A stretch of 38,214 nt of DNA from contig CAYQTE010000046.1 of the NCBI GenBank assembly GCA_964420285.1, positions 1 through 38,214 of the forward strand, read 5' to 3'. The stretch comes from CAYQTE01 sp964420285. Its GTDB lineage: Bacteria; Planctomycetota; Phycisphaerae; Tepidisphaerales; Tepidisphaeraceae. The translations under genes were made by a program, and so were the position numbers. Shown piece by piece: positions 10,179-16,958 of the stretch. The notes under the pieces were generated by a model. It searched no databases. It was not told the DNA's origin and was given only the letters and a program-made list of their open reading frames with translations. Position 1 is the first letter of the stretch, and every line of letters begins with the position of its first letter.

Positions 10179-10214
10179 CTACAGCAGCCCACACGTACAG
10201 TCAGAATAGGTCAC
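10179..10214 (-). CDS. Possible 11-residue leader peptide (MTYSDCTCGLL)
   Basis: GTG at 10214 is preceded at 10225-10215 by GGAGGTGATCC, an 11-base perfect complement of the 16S rRNA 3' end, with GGAGG six bases from the GTG. The frame is GTG ACC TAT TCT GAC TGT ACG TGT GGG CTG CTG TAG. The stop lies inside the first of three alternative hairpins, so a translating ribosome would melt that hairpin, the arrangement expected of an attenuator. A longer overlapping frame ending at 10201 (..NQLEVIRDLF) is the main alternative use of the same signal. Confidence 0.35.
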   Translation of the reverse strand: MTYSDCTCGLL

Positions 10215-10376
10215 GGATCACCTCCAATTGATTGCGGGATGCTCGCCGCAGCGGCATCGCAGGCCCTGCCCAACCGTCGCGAATCGCAGAGGGATTCTCG
10301 GGAACGTGCCTGGCCGACGCATCGGCCGTTTGACGTGTCCCGATCGCCCATCCGCTCATCGCCGCCGGGCTCTTTC

Positions 10377-10404
10377 TTCCGGAAACGCCTTTCCGGAAAC
10401 GCCT
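10377..10404. repeat. Perfect 14-bp tandem duplication
   Basis: TTCCGGAAACGCCT occurs twice in direct succession at 10377-10390 and 10391-10404. The unit contains the palindrome TTCCGGAA. Fourteen is not a multiple of three, which argues against conserved protein coding through this stretch. Confidence 0.9.
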
Positions 10405-10486
10405 GGGTCGCCAGTTCGGACGCATCCGGATCGGCAACCACACGATCGGCCAGTCGCAACGAATCGCGGCCTGGCCGAACGGAAGA

Positions 10487-10516
10487 ATAATAGGCCTGCT
10501 GCGACGAATTTTGCAA
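10487..10516 (-). promoter_or_regulatory. sigma70-type promoter for the candidate RNA
   Basis: Minus-strand TTGCAA (10516-10511), an 18-base spacer and TATTAT (10492-10487). The -10 box matches the consensus at 5/6. Transcription would start near 10480 and run leftward. Confidence 0.5.
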
Positions 10517-10676
10517 GGCGAATTTACGGCGGATTACAAGAAAATTTTGCACACCGCACGTGGAGGGTGGCCAACGATGAGCGTTGTGCGGGCGGGATGC
10601 TTTGTAATGGCGCAACAAATCCCGAAACAGACGGCCGCCAACGCCGAGCGAAATTCCCTCCGCCGACTTTTCACCG

Positions 10677-13235
10677 CTAACCGCCGAAGATCGAATTGAG
10701 CCAGCCGGAACCCTTTGTCGTCGAGGGCGGTGTTGCGCCAGGCTGGCTCGGCGGCGTCACAGACCCGCCGGCCGGTGGCGTCGGAATCGGGGTCGGGGCA
10801 GGTGGAACCGGCGTTACAGGGGCCGGTGCGACAGGTGTGGTTCTCTCCGGCGCCGGCGCGGGCGGCACGGGCGTCGTCGGCTCGGGCGTTACCGGCGCTG
10901 GCGGAGTCGCGGGCAGTGAGAGTTTCGGCGGATTGAGAATCAACTTGGCCGGCTCCTTGGGCGGCAGATTCAGCGCGCCCAGGGCGGCGGCGGCGCAGGT
11001 CTTGGCGGCCGGGTCGGCTTCGGTGGCCACCGCGCCTTGAAGAATCTCAATGTCCGACTCCTGCAGGCTGCAACCGAATTGCCGGGCGTTGGTGGCCAGA
11101 TCGCCGTACAAGGCCATGCGAGGCAGTGTCGCCAACTTGGTGGTGTCGGCCGCGTGCTCGAGCAGCGACTCCTGAATATCGCGGCCCTTTATCAGCGACA
11201 GGTCGGCGCCCGCGGCGACGACAACATCCGCGCGCGAATCCGACAGCGCGTTCAGCAGAGGTGCGCGGGCCGGGCTCAGATCGAAAACCTGTCCGCGGCC
11301 GACAATGAGATCGCCCAGCAGAACGGCGGCGCGGATGGCATAGGAATCGGCCTCTTGCGGACTGAGGGGCAGCAGGCCGGCACGTTCGCGGGCGGCGGCA
11401 ATCGCGGTGGGGATTGGCTGCCCGTTGGACAGCGACAGGAGCGGATTTGTCGCGGCCCGCTGGGCCAGCGGCGAAGCTTCATTGGCGATGACGAGTTTGG
11501 CCGCACTGGCCAGCTTGGGCGATTGCGCCGACAGGGCCATGAGTCGATCAATGGAACCGATGTCAATATCGGCGGCGATAACAATGCAATCGACCGCCGA
11601 GAGAGTCTGCGCGGCGTCGATGGCGTTCTCGACCGTCGTGCCCGAGGCCAGGCCGAATCCCAGCGGTGCAAGCTGCGCCCGCAGGTCGTTGAGTGCGTCC
11701 AGATTATTGTCGATCAGCAGAACGTTGGTCTGGCCGGTCTGACCGAGCGCTTCGGCCAGCAGCGGAACGACGCGCTCCTGGCCGACAAACGGCTTGTCGG
11801 GAAGGCTGCCGGCCAAGCCCATGGCGGCCTCGTAGCGCACCAGCCGATCGGGGAATTCCATGGCCTGGATCACGGGTTGCGTCTGACTGAGATTCAGGCT
11901 GCTCTGGCCAACAATTTGCGTCAGAGCCTGGACCAGTTTCAGCGAGACAGCGGAATTGCGGTCCTTCATCGCGCGTGCCAGGGCCGGGTTCAGATATTGA
12001 ACGCCGGCTGACACGTTGAAGAAATGGGCGTCGGGTTCGGTCGGCTGGCGCGTGGCATCGCGGGCGCCGGGGGGAAGATCGGTCTCGCGCTTGTTGTCGG
12101 CAACCAGCCAGAGGCTGATCGCATCGGCACGGTTGGGATCGGCCGCCAGCGTGTTTCGGCATTCACGCATGGCCATCAGGTCGCCGAAGATGGCCGACGG
12201 AACGTCGGTTCGCATCAGACCCTTGCTCTCGTCCCAATTCCAGACAAAGCCGGTGTCGCCGGTGCCGCTCATCGACGAGGTGTTGGTATAGAACCGCTCG
12301 GCGAGATTGTAGAACGCCGAAGCCAGATCGAGCTTGGCCGGGTCGGCCACGCCGCAGTGGCGCAGGGCATCCAGCGCCGCCGTGTGCAGCTCGGCCGGTC
12401 GGGTATTGTCGCGCGAGATCCGCAGGAGATACGGGTCGGATACGTCGTAGCCGATGGCGCCCAGGGCCGTGACGATGTCGATCAGCGTGTCATTGTCCTT
12501 GATCGCGGTGGCCGCCAGAAGCGGATTGAGGGAAATGCGGCCCAGATCGCGCAAGGCCCGGCGGATGGTGGCATGCAGGTTGGTCCGGGCGCGGTTGCGC
12601 AGGTCGTCAATCATGACCGGTACGGCCAGTTCGCCGCTGTCGCGCAGGCGCTGGAGGCCGGCGAGATAACCCCTCTCGTTGACGGCCATGCGCGTCAGGT
12701 TTTCCTCGATGTAGGTTGGATCGGCACGGCGGGAGAAATGGCCCTTGGCCAGCACGGCGATGATCTGGGTGACCACATCGTGCATCTGCGGATTCTTGAT
12801 CTCCGGCGACTGCCACTTGAGCAGCGTCGCATCCAGATCGTCGTTGCGGTTGTTGGCAACGACCACCGCTTCAAAGGTATCCAGCAACACGCGCGGGTCG
12901 GGATTGGAGGCCAGGATGGATTTGCCCGCGGCCGCGGCCAGGTCGTAGCGGGCGATGCGCCCATAATGCCAGAAGGTATCGACCATGTCGGGCAGCGATC
13001 CGGGCGCGGGCAGTTCGGGTCGAGCCGCCCCGGCCGCGTCGCCTGGCGCCCCGGCCGGCAATGGAATTGACGGCGCGGGCACGGCCGGCGCGGGACGAAC
13101 CGGCGCCGGAGCGGCCGGCGCGGGAGCGGGCGTTTCGCTGGGTGTCTGGGCCAGGGTGATGGCCGTCCATCCCATCGCCAGCGACACGACACAAAGCACG
13201 GCCACGGACGGTAGGAACCCGGACTGGCGATTCAT
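10677..13235 (-). CDS. Exported or anchored HEAT-like repeat protein with a receiver-like segment
   Basis: An 852-residue protein. An N-terminal hydrophobic segment (VAVLCVVSLAMGWTAITLAQ) acts as signal or anchor, then a Pro/Ala linker, then helical repeats of HEAT/ARM character (residues about 80-490, e.g. HATIRRALRDLGRISLNPLL). At about 504-603 a segment starting TNVLLIDNNLDALNDLRAQL resembles a response-regulator receiver with its first acidic position kept; I see no convincing phosphoacceptor or conserved Lys. More helical repeats follow, then a Pro/Thr-rich tail ending SGWLNSIFGG. The ATG at 13235 has GGAGG nine bases upstream and is preferred to one 27 codons earlier. Function is unknown; scaffold or envelope organisation is a guess. 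The TPR gene diverges from it. Confidence 0.82.
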   Translation of the reverse strand: MNRQSGFLPSVAVLCVVSLAMGWTAITLAQTPSETPAPAPAAPAPVRPAPAVPAPSIPLPAGAPGDAAGAARPELPAPGSLPDMVDTFWHYGRIARYDLAAAAGKSILASNPDPRVLLDTFEAVVVANNRNDDLDATLLKWQSPEIKNPQMHDVVTQIIAVLAKGHFSRRADPTYIEENLTRMAVNERGYLAGLQRLRDSGELAVPVMIDDLRNRARTNLHATIRRALRDLGRISLNPLLAATAIKDNDTLIDIVTALGAIGYDVSDPYLLRISRDNTRPAELHTAALDALRHCGVADPAKLDLASAFYNLAERFYTNTSSMSGTGDTGFVWNWDESKGLMRTDVPSAIFGDLMAMRECRNTLAADPNRADAISLWLVADNKRETDLPPGARDATRQPTEPDAHFFNVSAGVQYLNPALARAMKDRNSAVSLKLVQALTQIVGQSSLNLSQTQPVIQAMEFPDRLVRYEAAMGLAGSLPDKPFVGQERVVPLLAEALGQTGQTNVLLIDNNLDALNDLRAQLAPLGFGLASGTTVENAIDAAQTLSAVDCIVIAADIDIGSIDRLMALSAQSPKLASAAKLVIANEASPLAQRAATNPLLSLSNGQPIPTAIAAARERAGLLPLSPQEADSYAIRAAVLLGDLIVGRGQVFDLSPARAPLLNALSDSRADVVVAAGADLSLIKGRDIQESLLEHAADTTKLATLPRMALYGDLATNARQFGCSLQESDIEILQGAVATEADPAAKTCAAAALGALNLPPKEPAKLILNPPKLSLPATPPAPVTPEPTTPVPPAPAPERTTPVAPAPVTPVPPAPTPIPTPPAGGSVTPPSQPGATPPSTTKGSGWLNSIFGG

Positions 13236-13424
13236 AGGGATGGCCTCCAAGACATCAAGGCTGGTTGCAAAGCATATCTGGTGTGGGTCCGTCGTATCAC
13301 AGGCGAACGAACACATTTTGAATCAACTCGACGGCCAACCGCCCAGCCGCCCGTGATCTTCCGCGATGGTAAAACCGTCGCGCGGGGGTGTCAAGGTTTG
13401 CGCACATTCCGCACAGACAGGGAT

Positions 13425-13453
13425 TTGCGATTCGATTCGACGTTCATTACACT
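13425..13453 (+). promoter_or_regulatory. Promoter placing transcription start at or next to the ATG of the TPR gene
   Basis: TTGCGA (13425-13430), a 17-base spacer and TACACT (13448-13453) precede the ATG at 13464 by only ten bases after the -10 box. No Shine-Dalgarno sequence fits in the remaining CGCCCGTCCC. This predicts a leaderless or nearly leaderless message. Confidence 0.5.
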
Positions 13454-13463
13454 CGCCCGTCCC

Positions 13464-14312
13464 ATGAAAGCGAAAAGACGGCACGAGCTAAAAACTAATA
13501 CGCTGGCGACGAATCTTCAGGATCTGCCGGAACTGGCACGGCGCTGGGGATCGTCCGTGTTGCTGGCGGTGGTCGTGGTGTCGCTGGCCATCGTGCTCCT
13601 GCGCGTCCGATCGAGCAAAGCGGCCGAGCGTCGCCAGTTGGATGCCCAGAGCATCCAGAACGCCCGCGAGCGGATCAGCCAGTTGCGGAGCTTATATCTG
13701 TATCTGCCGCGCGACACCGACCCGTCGCCGGGCCTGGTTGCCGAAATCAAGGATGACCGCGATCAGATGATCGACAACGCCGTCAGTGAACTCCAGGCCG
13801 TCCAGCTCGACAGCAGCGCCGACGATGTTCTTCTGGCCGCCGAACTTGAGGCCGAGGGCGATTTGGATCTCACGATCGGCCAGATGCCCGCACTGCCCGG
13901 CTCGGGGCAGGACTCGTCTTTGAACCTCAGCAAGAGCCCCGAGAATTATCTCAAGGACGCGGCGGCCGCGTATCAGCAGATCGTGGATAAATATCCCAAC
14001 CAGACTCTGGCGGCGTTCAACGCGCGCTTTGGCCTGGCAACCATCGCCGAGGATCAGAAGAATTGGGATGCGGCCGCCCGCGAGTATCAGGCGATCCTCG
14101 ACGCATCGAACCAGGCGCCGGCCGTCCATGCCCGGGCGCAGAGCCAGCTTGCCCAGTTGGACACGCTCAAGTCGACGATCTATTTCGGAAAGACACCGCT
14201 TCCCACCAGCTTTGCCAACCTCATGCCCTCGGTCGATCCGCCGTCGTATCTCAGGGTGGCCACGACCGCCCCGTCGATTTCAACCACCCAGCCGGCCACG
14301 AGCCGGCCGTAA
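13464..14312 (+). CDS. Membrane-anchored TPR protein (YfgM-like)
   Basis: A 282-residue protein with a basic N-terminus, one membrane segment at about residues 30-47 (SVLLAVVVVSLAIVLLRV), then helical TPR-type repeats. YLKDAAAAYQQIVDKYPNQT and AAREYQAILDASNQAPAVHA are recognisable TPR helices. The C-terminus is low complexity (SISTTQPATSRP). The layout matches the TPR_21/YfgM class that assists the Sec translocon and periplasmic chaperones, but similarity beyond layout is not shown. The ATG at 13464 is backed by a promoter ten bases upstream and by the basic-then-hydrophobic start of the protein. The stop lies two bases before the next ATG, so it is coupled to the pseudouridine synthase gene. 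Confidence 0.82.
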   Translation: MKAKRRHELKTNTLATNLQDLPELARRWGSSVLLAVVVVSLAIVLLRVRSSKAAERRQLDAQSIQNARERISQLRSLYLYLPRDTDPSPGLVAEIKDDRDQMIDNAVSELQAVQLDSSADDVLLAAELEAEGDLDLTIGQMPALPGSGQDSSLNLSKSPENYLKDAAAAYQQIVDKYPNQTLAAFNARFGLATIAEDQKNWDAAAREYQAILDASNQAPAVHARAQSQLAQLDTLKSTIYFGKTPLPTSFANLMPSVDPPSYLRVATTAPSISTTQPATSRP

Positions 14313-14314
14313 AC

Positions 14315-15334
14315 ATGGCGGAATCGGAAGACCTTTCCGCGGCCGTTGACGAATCGGATTCGGATGTCTTTCGTTTCCAGTTCCAGGCGTCCAAGACGCA
14401 GATTCGGCGCATCGATCAATTCCTGGCCGATCGCTGCCACTATCTTTCGCGGCAGACGGTGCAGGGGCTGATCGAGGAGGGTTTTGTCACCGTCAATGGC
14501 AAACCCACCAAATCCAGTTACAAGGTCAAGGCCGGCGATCGCGTCGAGATGATCGCCCCGCCCGAACCGGTCTCGGAACTGGTGCCGGAGAATATCCCGC
14601 TGGAGATCGTGTACGAAGACGACGACCTGATGGCCCTGAACAAGCAGGCCGGTTTGATGGTCCATCCCGCCCGCGGCCGCTGGACGGGAACGCTGGTCAA
14701 TGCCCTGGTGTTTTACGCGCAGCGCTGGAGCACGGTCTCCGGCCCGTGGCGGCCGGGAATTCTCCATCGCCTGGACCGCAACACCACGGGCATCATGCTG
14801 GTCGCCAAGAGCGATCACGCCCATTGGCGGCTGGCGCGGCAATTTGAAAACCGCACCATCCAGAAAACCTATTACGCCGTCGTCCACGGCGTGCCGCCGA
14901 TGCTCAATGACATCATCGACCTTCCCATCGGCCGCGACCGCTATGCCAGAGAACGACAGGCGGTACGAAAGATCCAAAACGGCGGCCGTCCCGCCACCAC
15001 CGTCTATCACGTCGAAAAAACCTTCCCCGCCCCCGGCAAACCCGCCGACCCCGGAACCAAATCCGGCTACGCCCTTGTCCGATTGGAACCGAAAACCGGC
15101 CGAACCCACCAGCTCCGCGTCCACCTGGCCGCCATCGGCCACCCGATTGTCGGCGATGACATGTACGGCGGCCGGGTCTTCACCCAGGACGCCTTCACCT
15201 TCGAGCGCCAAGCCCTCCACGCCGCCCAGATCACCTTCGTCCACCCCGGCACGCTGGCGACCATGACACTCCAGGCACCCCTGCCGGCGGATATGACGCA
15301 GTTGCTGGAGCGACTGGGACCGCATCTCCCGTGA
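14315..15334 (+). CDS. rluD: 23S rRNA pseudouridine synthase, RluA/RluD family
   Basis: The 339-residue protein has an S4 RNA-binding domain at about residues 30-90 (RRIDQFLADRCHYLSRQTVQ, then FVTVNGKPTKSSYKVKAGDRV). The RluA catalytic domain follows: NKQAGLMVHPARG near 109-121, GILHRLDRNTTGIMLVAKS with catalytic Asp154, KTYYAVVHG near 189-197, and GRTHQLRVHLAAIGHPIVGD near 264-283. Family enzymes isomerise uridines in helix 69 or other 23S sites; RluD is the nearest by S4 domain and length, but RluC/RluA-like specificity cannot be excluded. The ATG at 14315 is two bases after the TPR stop; no strong ribosome binding site is visible, consistent with translational coupling. Confidence 0.9.
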   Translation: MAESEDLSAAVDESDSDVFRFQFQASKTQIRRIDQFLADRCHYLSRQTVQGLIEEGFVTVNGKPTKSSYKVKAGDRVEMIAPPEPVSELVPENIPLEIVYEDDDLMALNKQAGLMVHPARGRWTGTLVNALVFYAQRWSTVSGPWRPGILHRLDRNTTGIMLVAKSDHAHWRLARQFENRTIQKTYYAVVHGVPPMLNDIIDLPIGRDRYARERQAVRKIQNGGRPATTVYHVEKTFPAPGKPADPGTKSGYALVRLEPKTGRTHQLRVHLAAIGHPIVGDDMYGGRVFTQDAFTFERQALHAAQITFVHPGTLATMTLQAPLPADMTQLLERLGPHLP

Positions 15335-15504
15335 TCGCCGGTCGAAATCAACAGCGGTCTTTGATACGCCCGATTGCATCAATGACTTCCGACTTTTGAT
15401 TGGGATGGCCCGGGAAAGTCGTGGATTGCGCCGCTGCAACATTCCGTTGGAGTGGCGATATAGAGAATGTCGCAGATATTTCTCTATGCAACGGAGGTGT
15501 TGCC

Positions 15505-16410
15505 ACGAAGCGCTACGCCCTGATCGCGGTCTTGCTCGCACTGATTCTGGCAATTCAGCTATTGCGCGGGAGTGGTTCGCAGCACGTGCCTCAGGCGCAG
15601 ACTTACGCTACAAGACAAGTCCCGAATTTGACAACCAAACCCGCCACCCAGCCGTACTGGTTCAGCCTCATGGCGATGAGTCCCGTCAAATCCCTCGGGT
15701 CGGACCGGAATACCACGACCTTCCAGTGGTACGGGCCGGATTACAGGCGTGTGCGTGCGGTCAGGCCCGTCAGCATGGAAATACGTTCCGCCGATAACAG
15801 CCGACAAATCGCAACGGTCCGTTTCGGCATGGAGAGCGGGCGGACGAGAGGCGGGTCAGACAACTTAGGCAGGTACGGTCCAATCAGGTCTCTGCCCGAC
15901 GGCGACTACATCCTGGCCCTTACCGTCGGCAACCACGTTCGAGTTTCGAACGTGACCGCTTTGAAAATCGACTCGACGTTCGATGTCGAACAAGAGCCCG
16001 CAATCCGCCTGGTTCCCATCCCATTGTCGCCGGGCGAGACACTCCCCTCTGTCGGGGTTATTGTGACAGTTCCAAAGGATCTCGCTCCGACGGTCATGAG
16101 AGAGCATTATTTTTTCCCGCCCTTGACCATTGATGGTGTGCGATACCGGCGACCGCAAAGTGATATGCCCACCGGACCGGGAGGGCTGTTCAAGCCCGGT
16201 GAGCAGGTAATGCAACTGATTCATCTGGACGATTACATCCCGGCCGTCCCAGTCAAGGCGCAATACCAAGTCACGGCCAGCTTATTCAACTATGTTTCCG
16301 ACGAGGTGACAATCCCGGCCGATGATACGTTGGGCCGCGCCTGGGATCAGGCGACGGCCACTATCGGGACCACTCAGCCGGCAAAACCCCCGGCACCAGA
16401 AGCCCCCTAA
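15505..16410 (+). CDS. Hypothetical membrane-anchored or exported protein with apparent ACG start
   Basis: I do not recognise the family. From ACG at 15505 the protein reads (M)KRYALIAVLLALILAIQLLRG, an ideal signal or anchor, then an extracytoplasmic beta-rich domain of about 270 residues (e.g. YWFSLMAMSPVKSLGSDRNT, REHYFFPPLTIDGVRYRRP) and a low-complexity tail (TTQPAKPPAPEAP). GGAGG at 15493-15497 is seven bases before the ACG, the best-placed ribosome binding site. No in-frame ATG, GTG or TTG lies near it; the only upstream option is TTG at 15400 without a binding site. Either ACG is used at low efficiency or a T-to-C change has impaired the gene. Neighbouring blaI follows after 150 bases with its own promoter. 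Confidence 0.75.
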   Translation, partial: TKRYALIAVLLALILAIQLLRGSGSQHVPQAQTYATRQVPNLTTKPATQPYWFSLMAMSPVKSLGSDRNTTTFQWYGPDYRRVRAVRPVSMEIRSADNSRQIATVRFGMESGRTRGGSDNLGRYGPIRSLPDGDYILALTVGNHVRVSNVTALKIDSTFDVEQEPAIRLVPIPLSPGETLPSVGVIVTVPKDLAPTVMREHYFFPPLTIDGVRYRRPQSDMPTGPGGLFKPGEQVMQLIHLDDYIPAVPVKAQYQVTASLFNYVSDEVTIPADDTLGRAWDQATATIGTTQPAKPPAPEAP

Positions 16411-16479
16411 ACGCCACCAGCAAATATCAGCTGTCGAATGAATAAAAGGGGGCGGGAGTCTTTGATGGCCGACCACACA

Positions 16480-16542
16480 ATCTGCTGATCTTTCAACACA
16501 TCGCTTGACAGCGTCCGGACGCATCTGCTAATCTTTCAGCAC
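16480..16542 (+). promoter_or_regulatory. Promoter and paired operator-like repeats of blaI
   Basis: Two near-identical 20-base direct repeats, ATCTGCTGATCTTTCAACAC (16480-16499) and ATCTGCTAATCTTTCAGCAC (16523-16542), start 43 bases apart, four helical turns. The second contains the dyad TGCT-N8-AGCA. A TTGACA (16505-16510) lies between them and a weak -10 (TAATCT, 16529-16534, 18-base spacer) lies inside the second copy. A dimeric repressor bound at both would cover the promoter, so autoregulation by BlaI is likely by family precedent. Confidence 0.65.
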
Positions 16543-16562
16543 TTGATGGCCAAGAGGAAACC

Positions 16563-16958
16563 ATGCCGAAAATGATCGGGACCGGACTCAGCCGCCGCGA
16601 AAGGGAGATGCTCGATGTCCTGCATCGCCGCGGCAGGGCGTCGGCGGCACAGGTTCTGGGGGAACTGGCCTCACCGCCGTCCTATTCGGCCGTGCGGTCC
16701 ATCCTCCGCATCCTCGAGGAAAAAGGACTGGTGCGCCACCAGGAGCAGGGGAAGCGATATCTCTACCTGCCCACCCAATCGCCCCGCGCGGCCGCCCGAT
16801 CGGCCTTGAAACAGGTGGTGGCCACATTTTTCGGCGGAAGCCTGGAACAGGCCGTTAAGACATTCCTGTCGGGCGCGGATACGCGCGTATCCGACGACGA
16901 ACTCCGCAACCTGTCGCAACTCATCAAACGGGCACGACAAGGAAAGGGAAAGCCATGA
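16563..16958 (+). CDS. blaI: BlaI/MecI-family transcriptional repressor
   Basis: A 131-residue winged-helix repressor. The N-terminus LSRREREMLDVLHRRGRASA and the segment PSYSAVRSILRILEEKGLVR with HQEQGKRYLYLP are the recognition helix and wing of the family; the C-terminal half (about 80-131) is the dimerisation part, which membrane proteases of this system cleave. AAGAGGAAACC before the ATG is a good ribosome binding site. Its stop overlaps the next gene by four bases (ATGA). In staphylococci the family controls beta-lactamase; in planctomycetes such pairs are numerous and mostly of unknown signal, so the gene symbol denotes family only. Confidence 0.9.
   Translation: MPKMIGTGLSRREREMLDVLHRRGRASAAQVLGELASPPSYSAVRSILRILEEKGLVRHQEQGKRYLYLPTQSPRAAARSALKQVVATFFGGSLEQAVKTFLSGADTRVSDDELRNLSQLIKRARQGKGKP

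Larger units (their letters stand above)
10073..10480 (-). ncRNA. Candidate structured RNA upstream of sppA (promoter to terminator, no convincing gene)
   Basis: A transcript of about 410 bases is predicted from the promoter at 10487-10516 to the intrinsic terminator at 10073-10105. Its 3' half is dense in hairpins on the minus strand: GCTGC-N5-GCAGC at 10188-10174 followed by TTTT; GCGGG-TGCAATT-CCCGC at 10169-10153; GCTGCC-TGAC-GGCAGC at 10142-10127. These compete with a long-range fold in which GCTGCTGT (10188-10181) pairs ACAGCAGC (10124-10117) and AGGCAGC (10180-10174) pairs GCTGCCT (10142-10136). An 11-codon ORF ends inside the first hairpin. I cannot match it to RNase P, tmRNA, 6S, SRP RNA or a riboswitch class. 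It could be a trans-acting RNA or a long regulatory leader. Confidence 0.45.

Noticed and set aside
10215..10225. GGATCACCTCC on the plus strand as a fragment of 16S rRNA 3' end
   Set aside because: Only these 11 bases match; the flanks are unrelated. It is better read as a Shine-Dalgarno sequence on the minus strand.
10201..10618. Two overlapping minus-strand frames (135 and 80 codons) in the sppA upstream gap
   Set aside because: Neither has a ribosome binding site at its start, the longer spans the promoter, and joining them by removing the 14-bp duplication does not give a continuous frame.
11037..13070. Long plus-strand frames from 11037 and 12024
   Set aside because: Antisense to the HEAT-like protein gene; Arg/Gln/Gly-biased composition without domains.
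14180..15553. 457-codon minus-strand open frame
   Set aside because: Antisense to the RluD-type gene, which has catalytic motifs; the minus frame is low-complexity and has no ribosome binding site.
15396..15797. 133-codon plus-strand frame overlapping the ACG-start gene
   Set aside because: It is out of frame with the signal-anchor gene, Arg-rich, and lacks a ribosome binding site.
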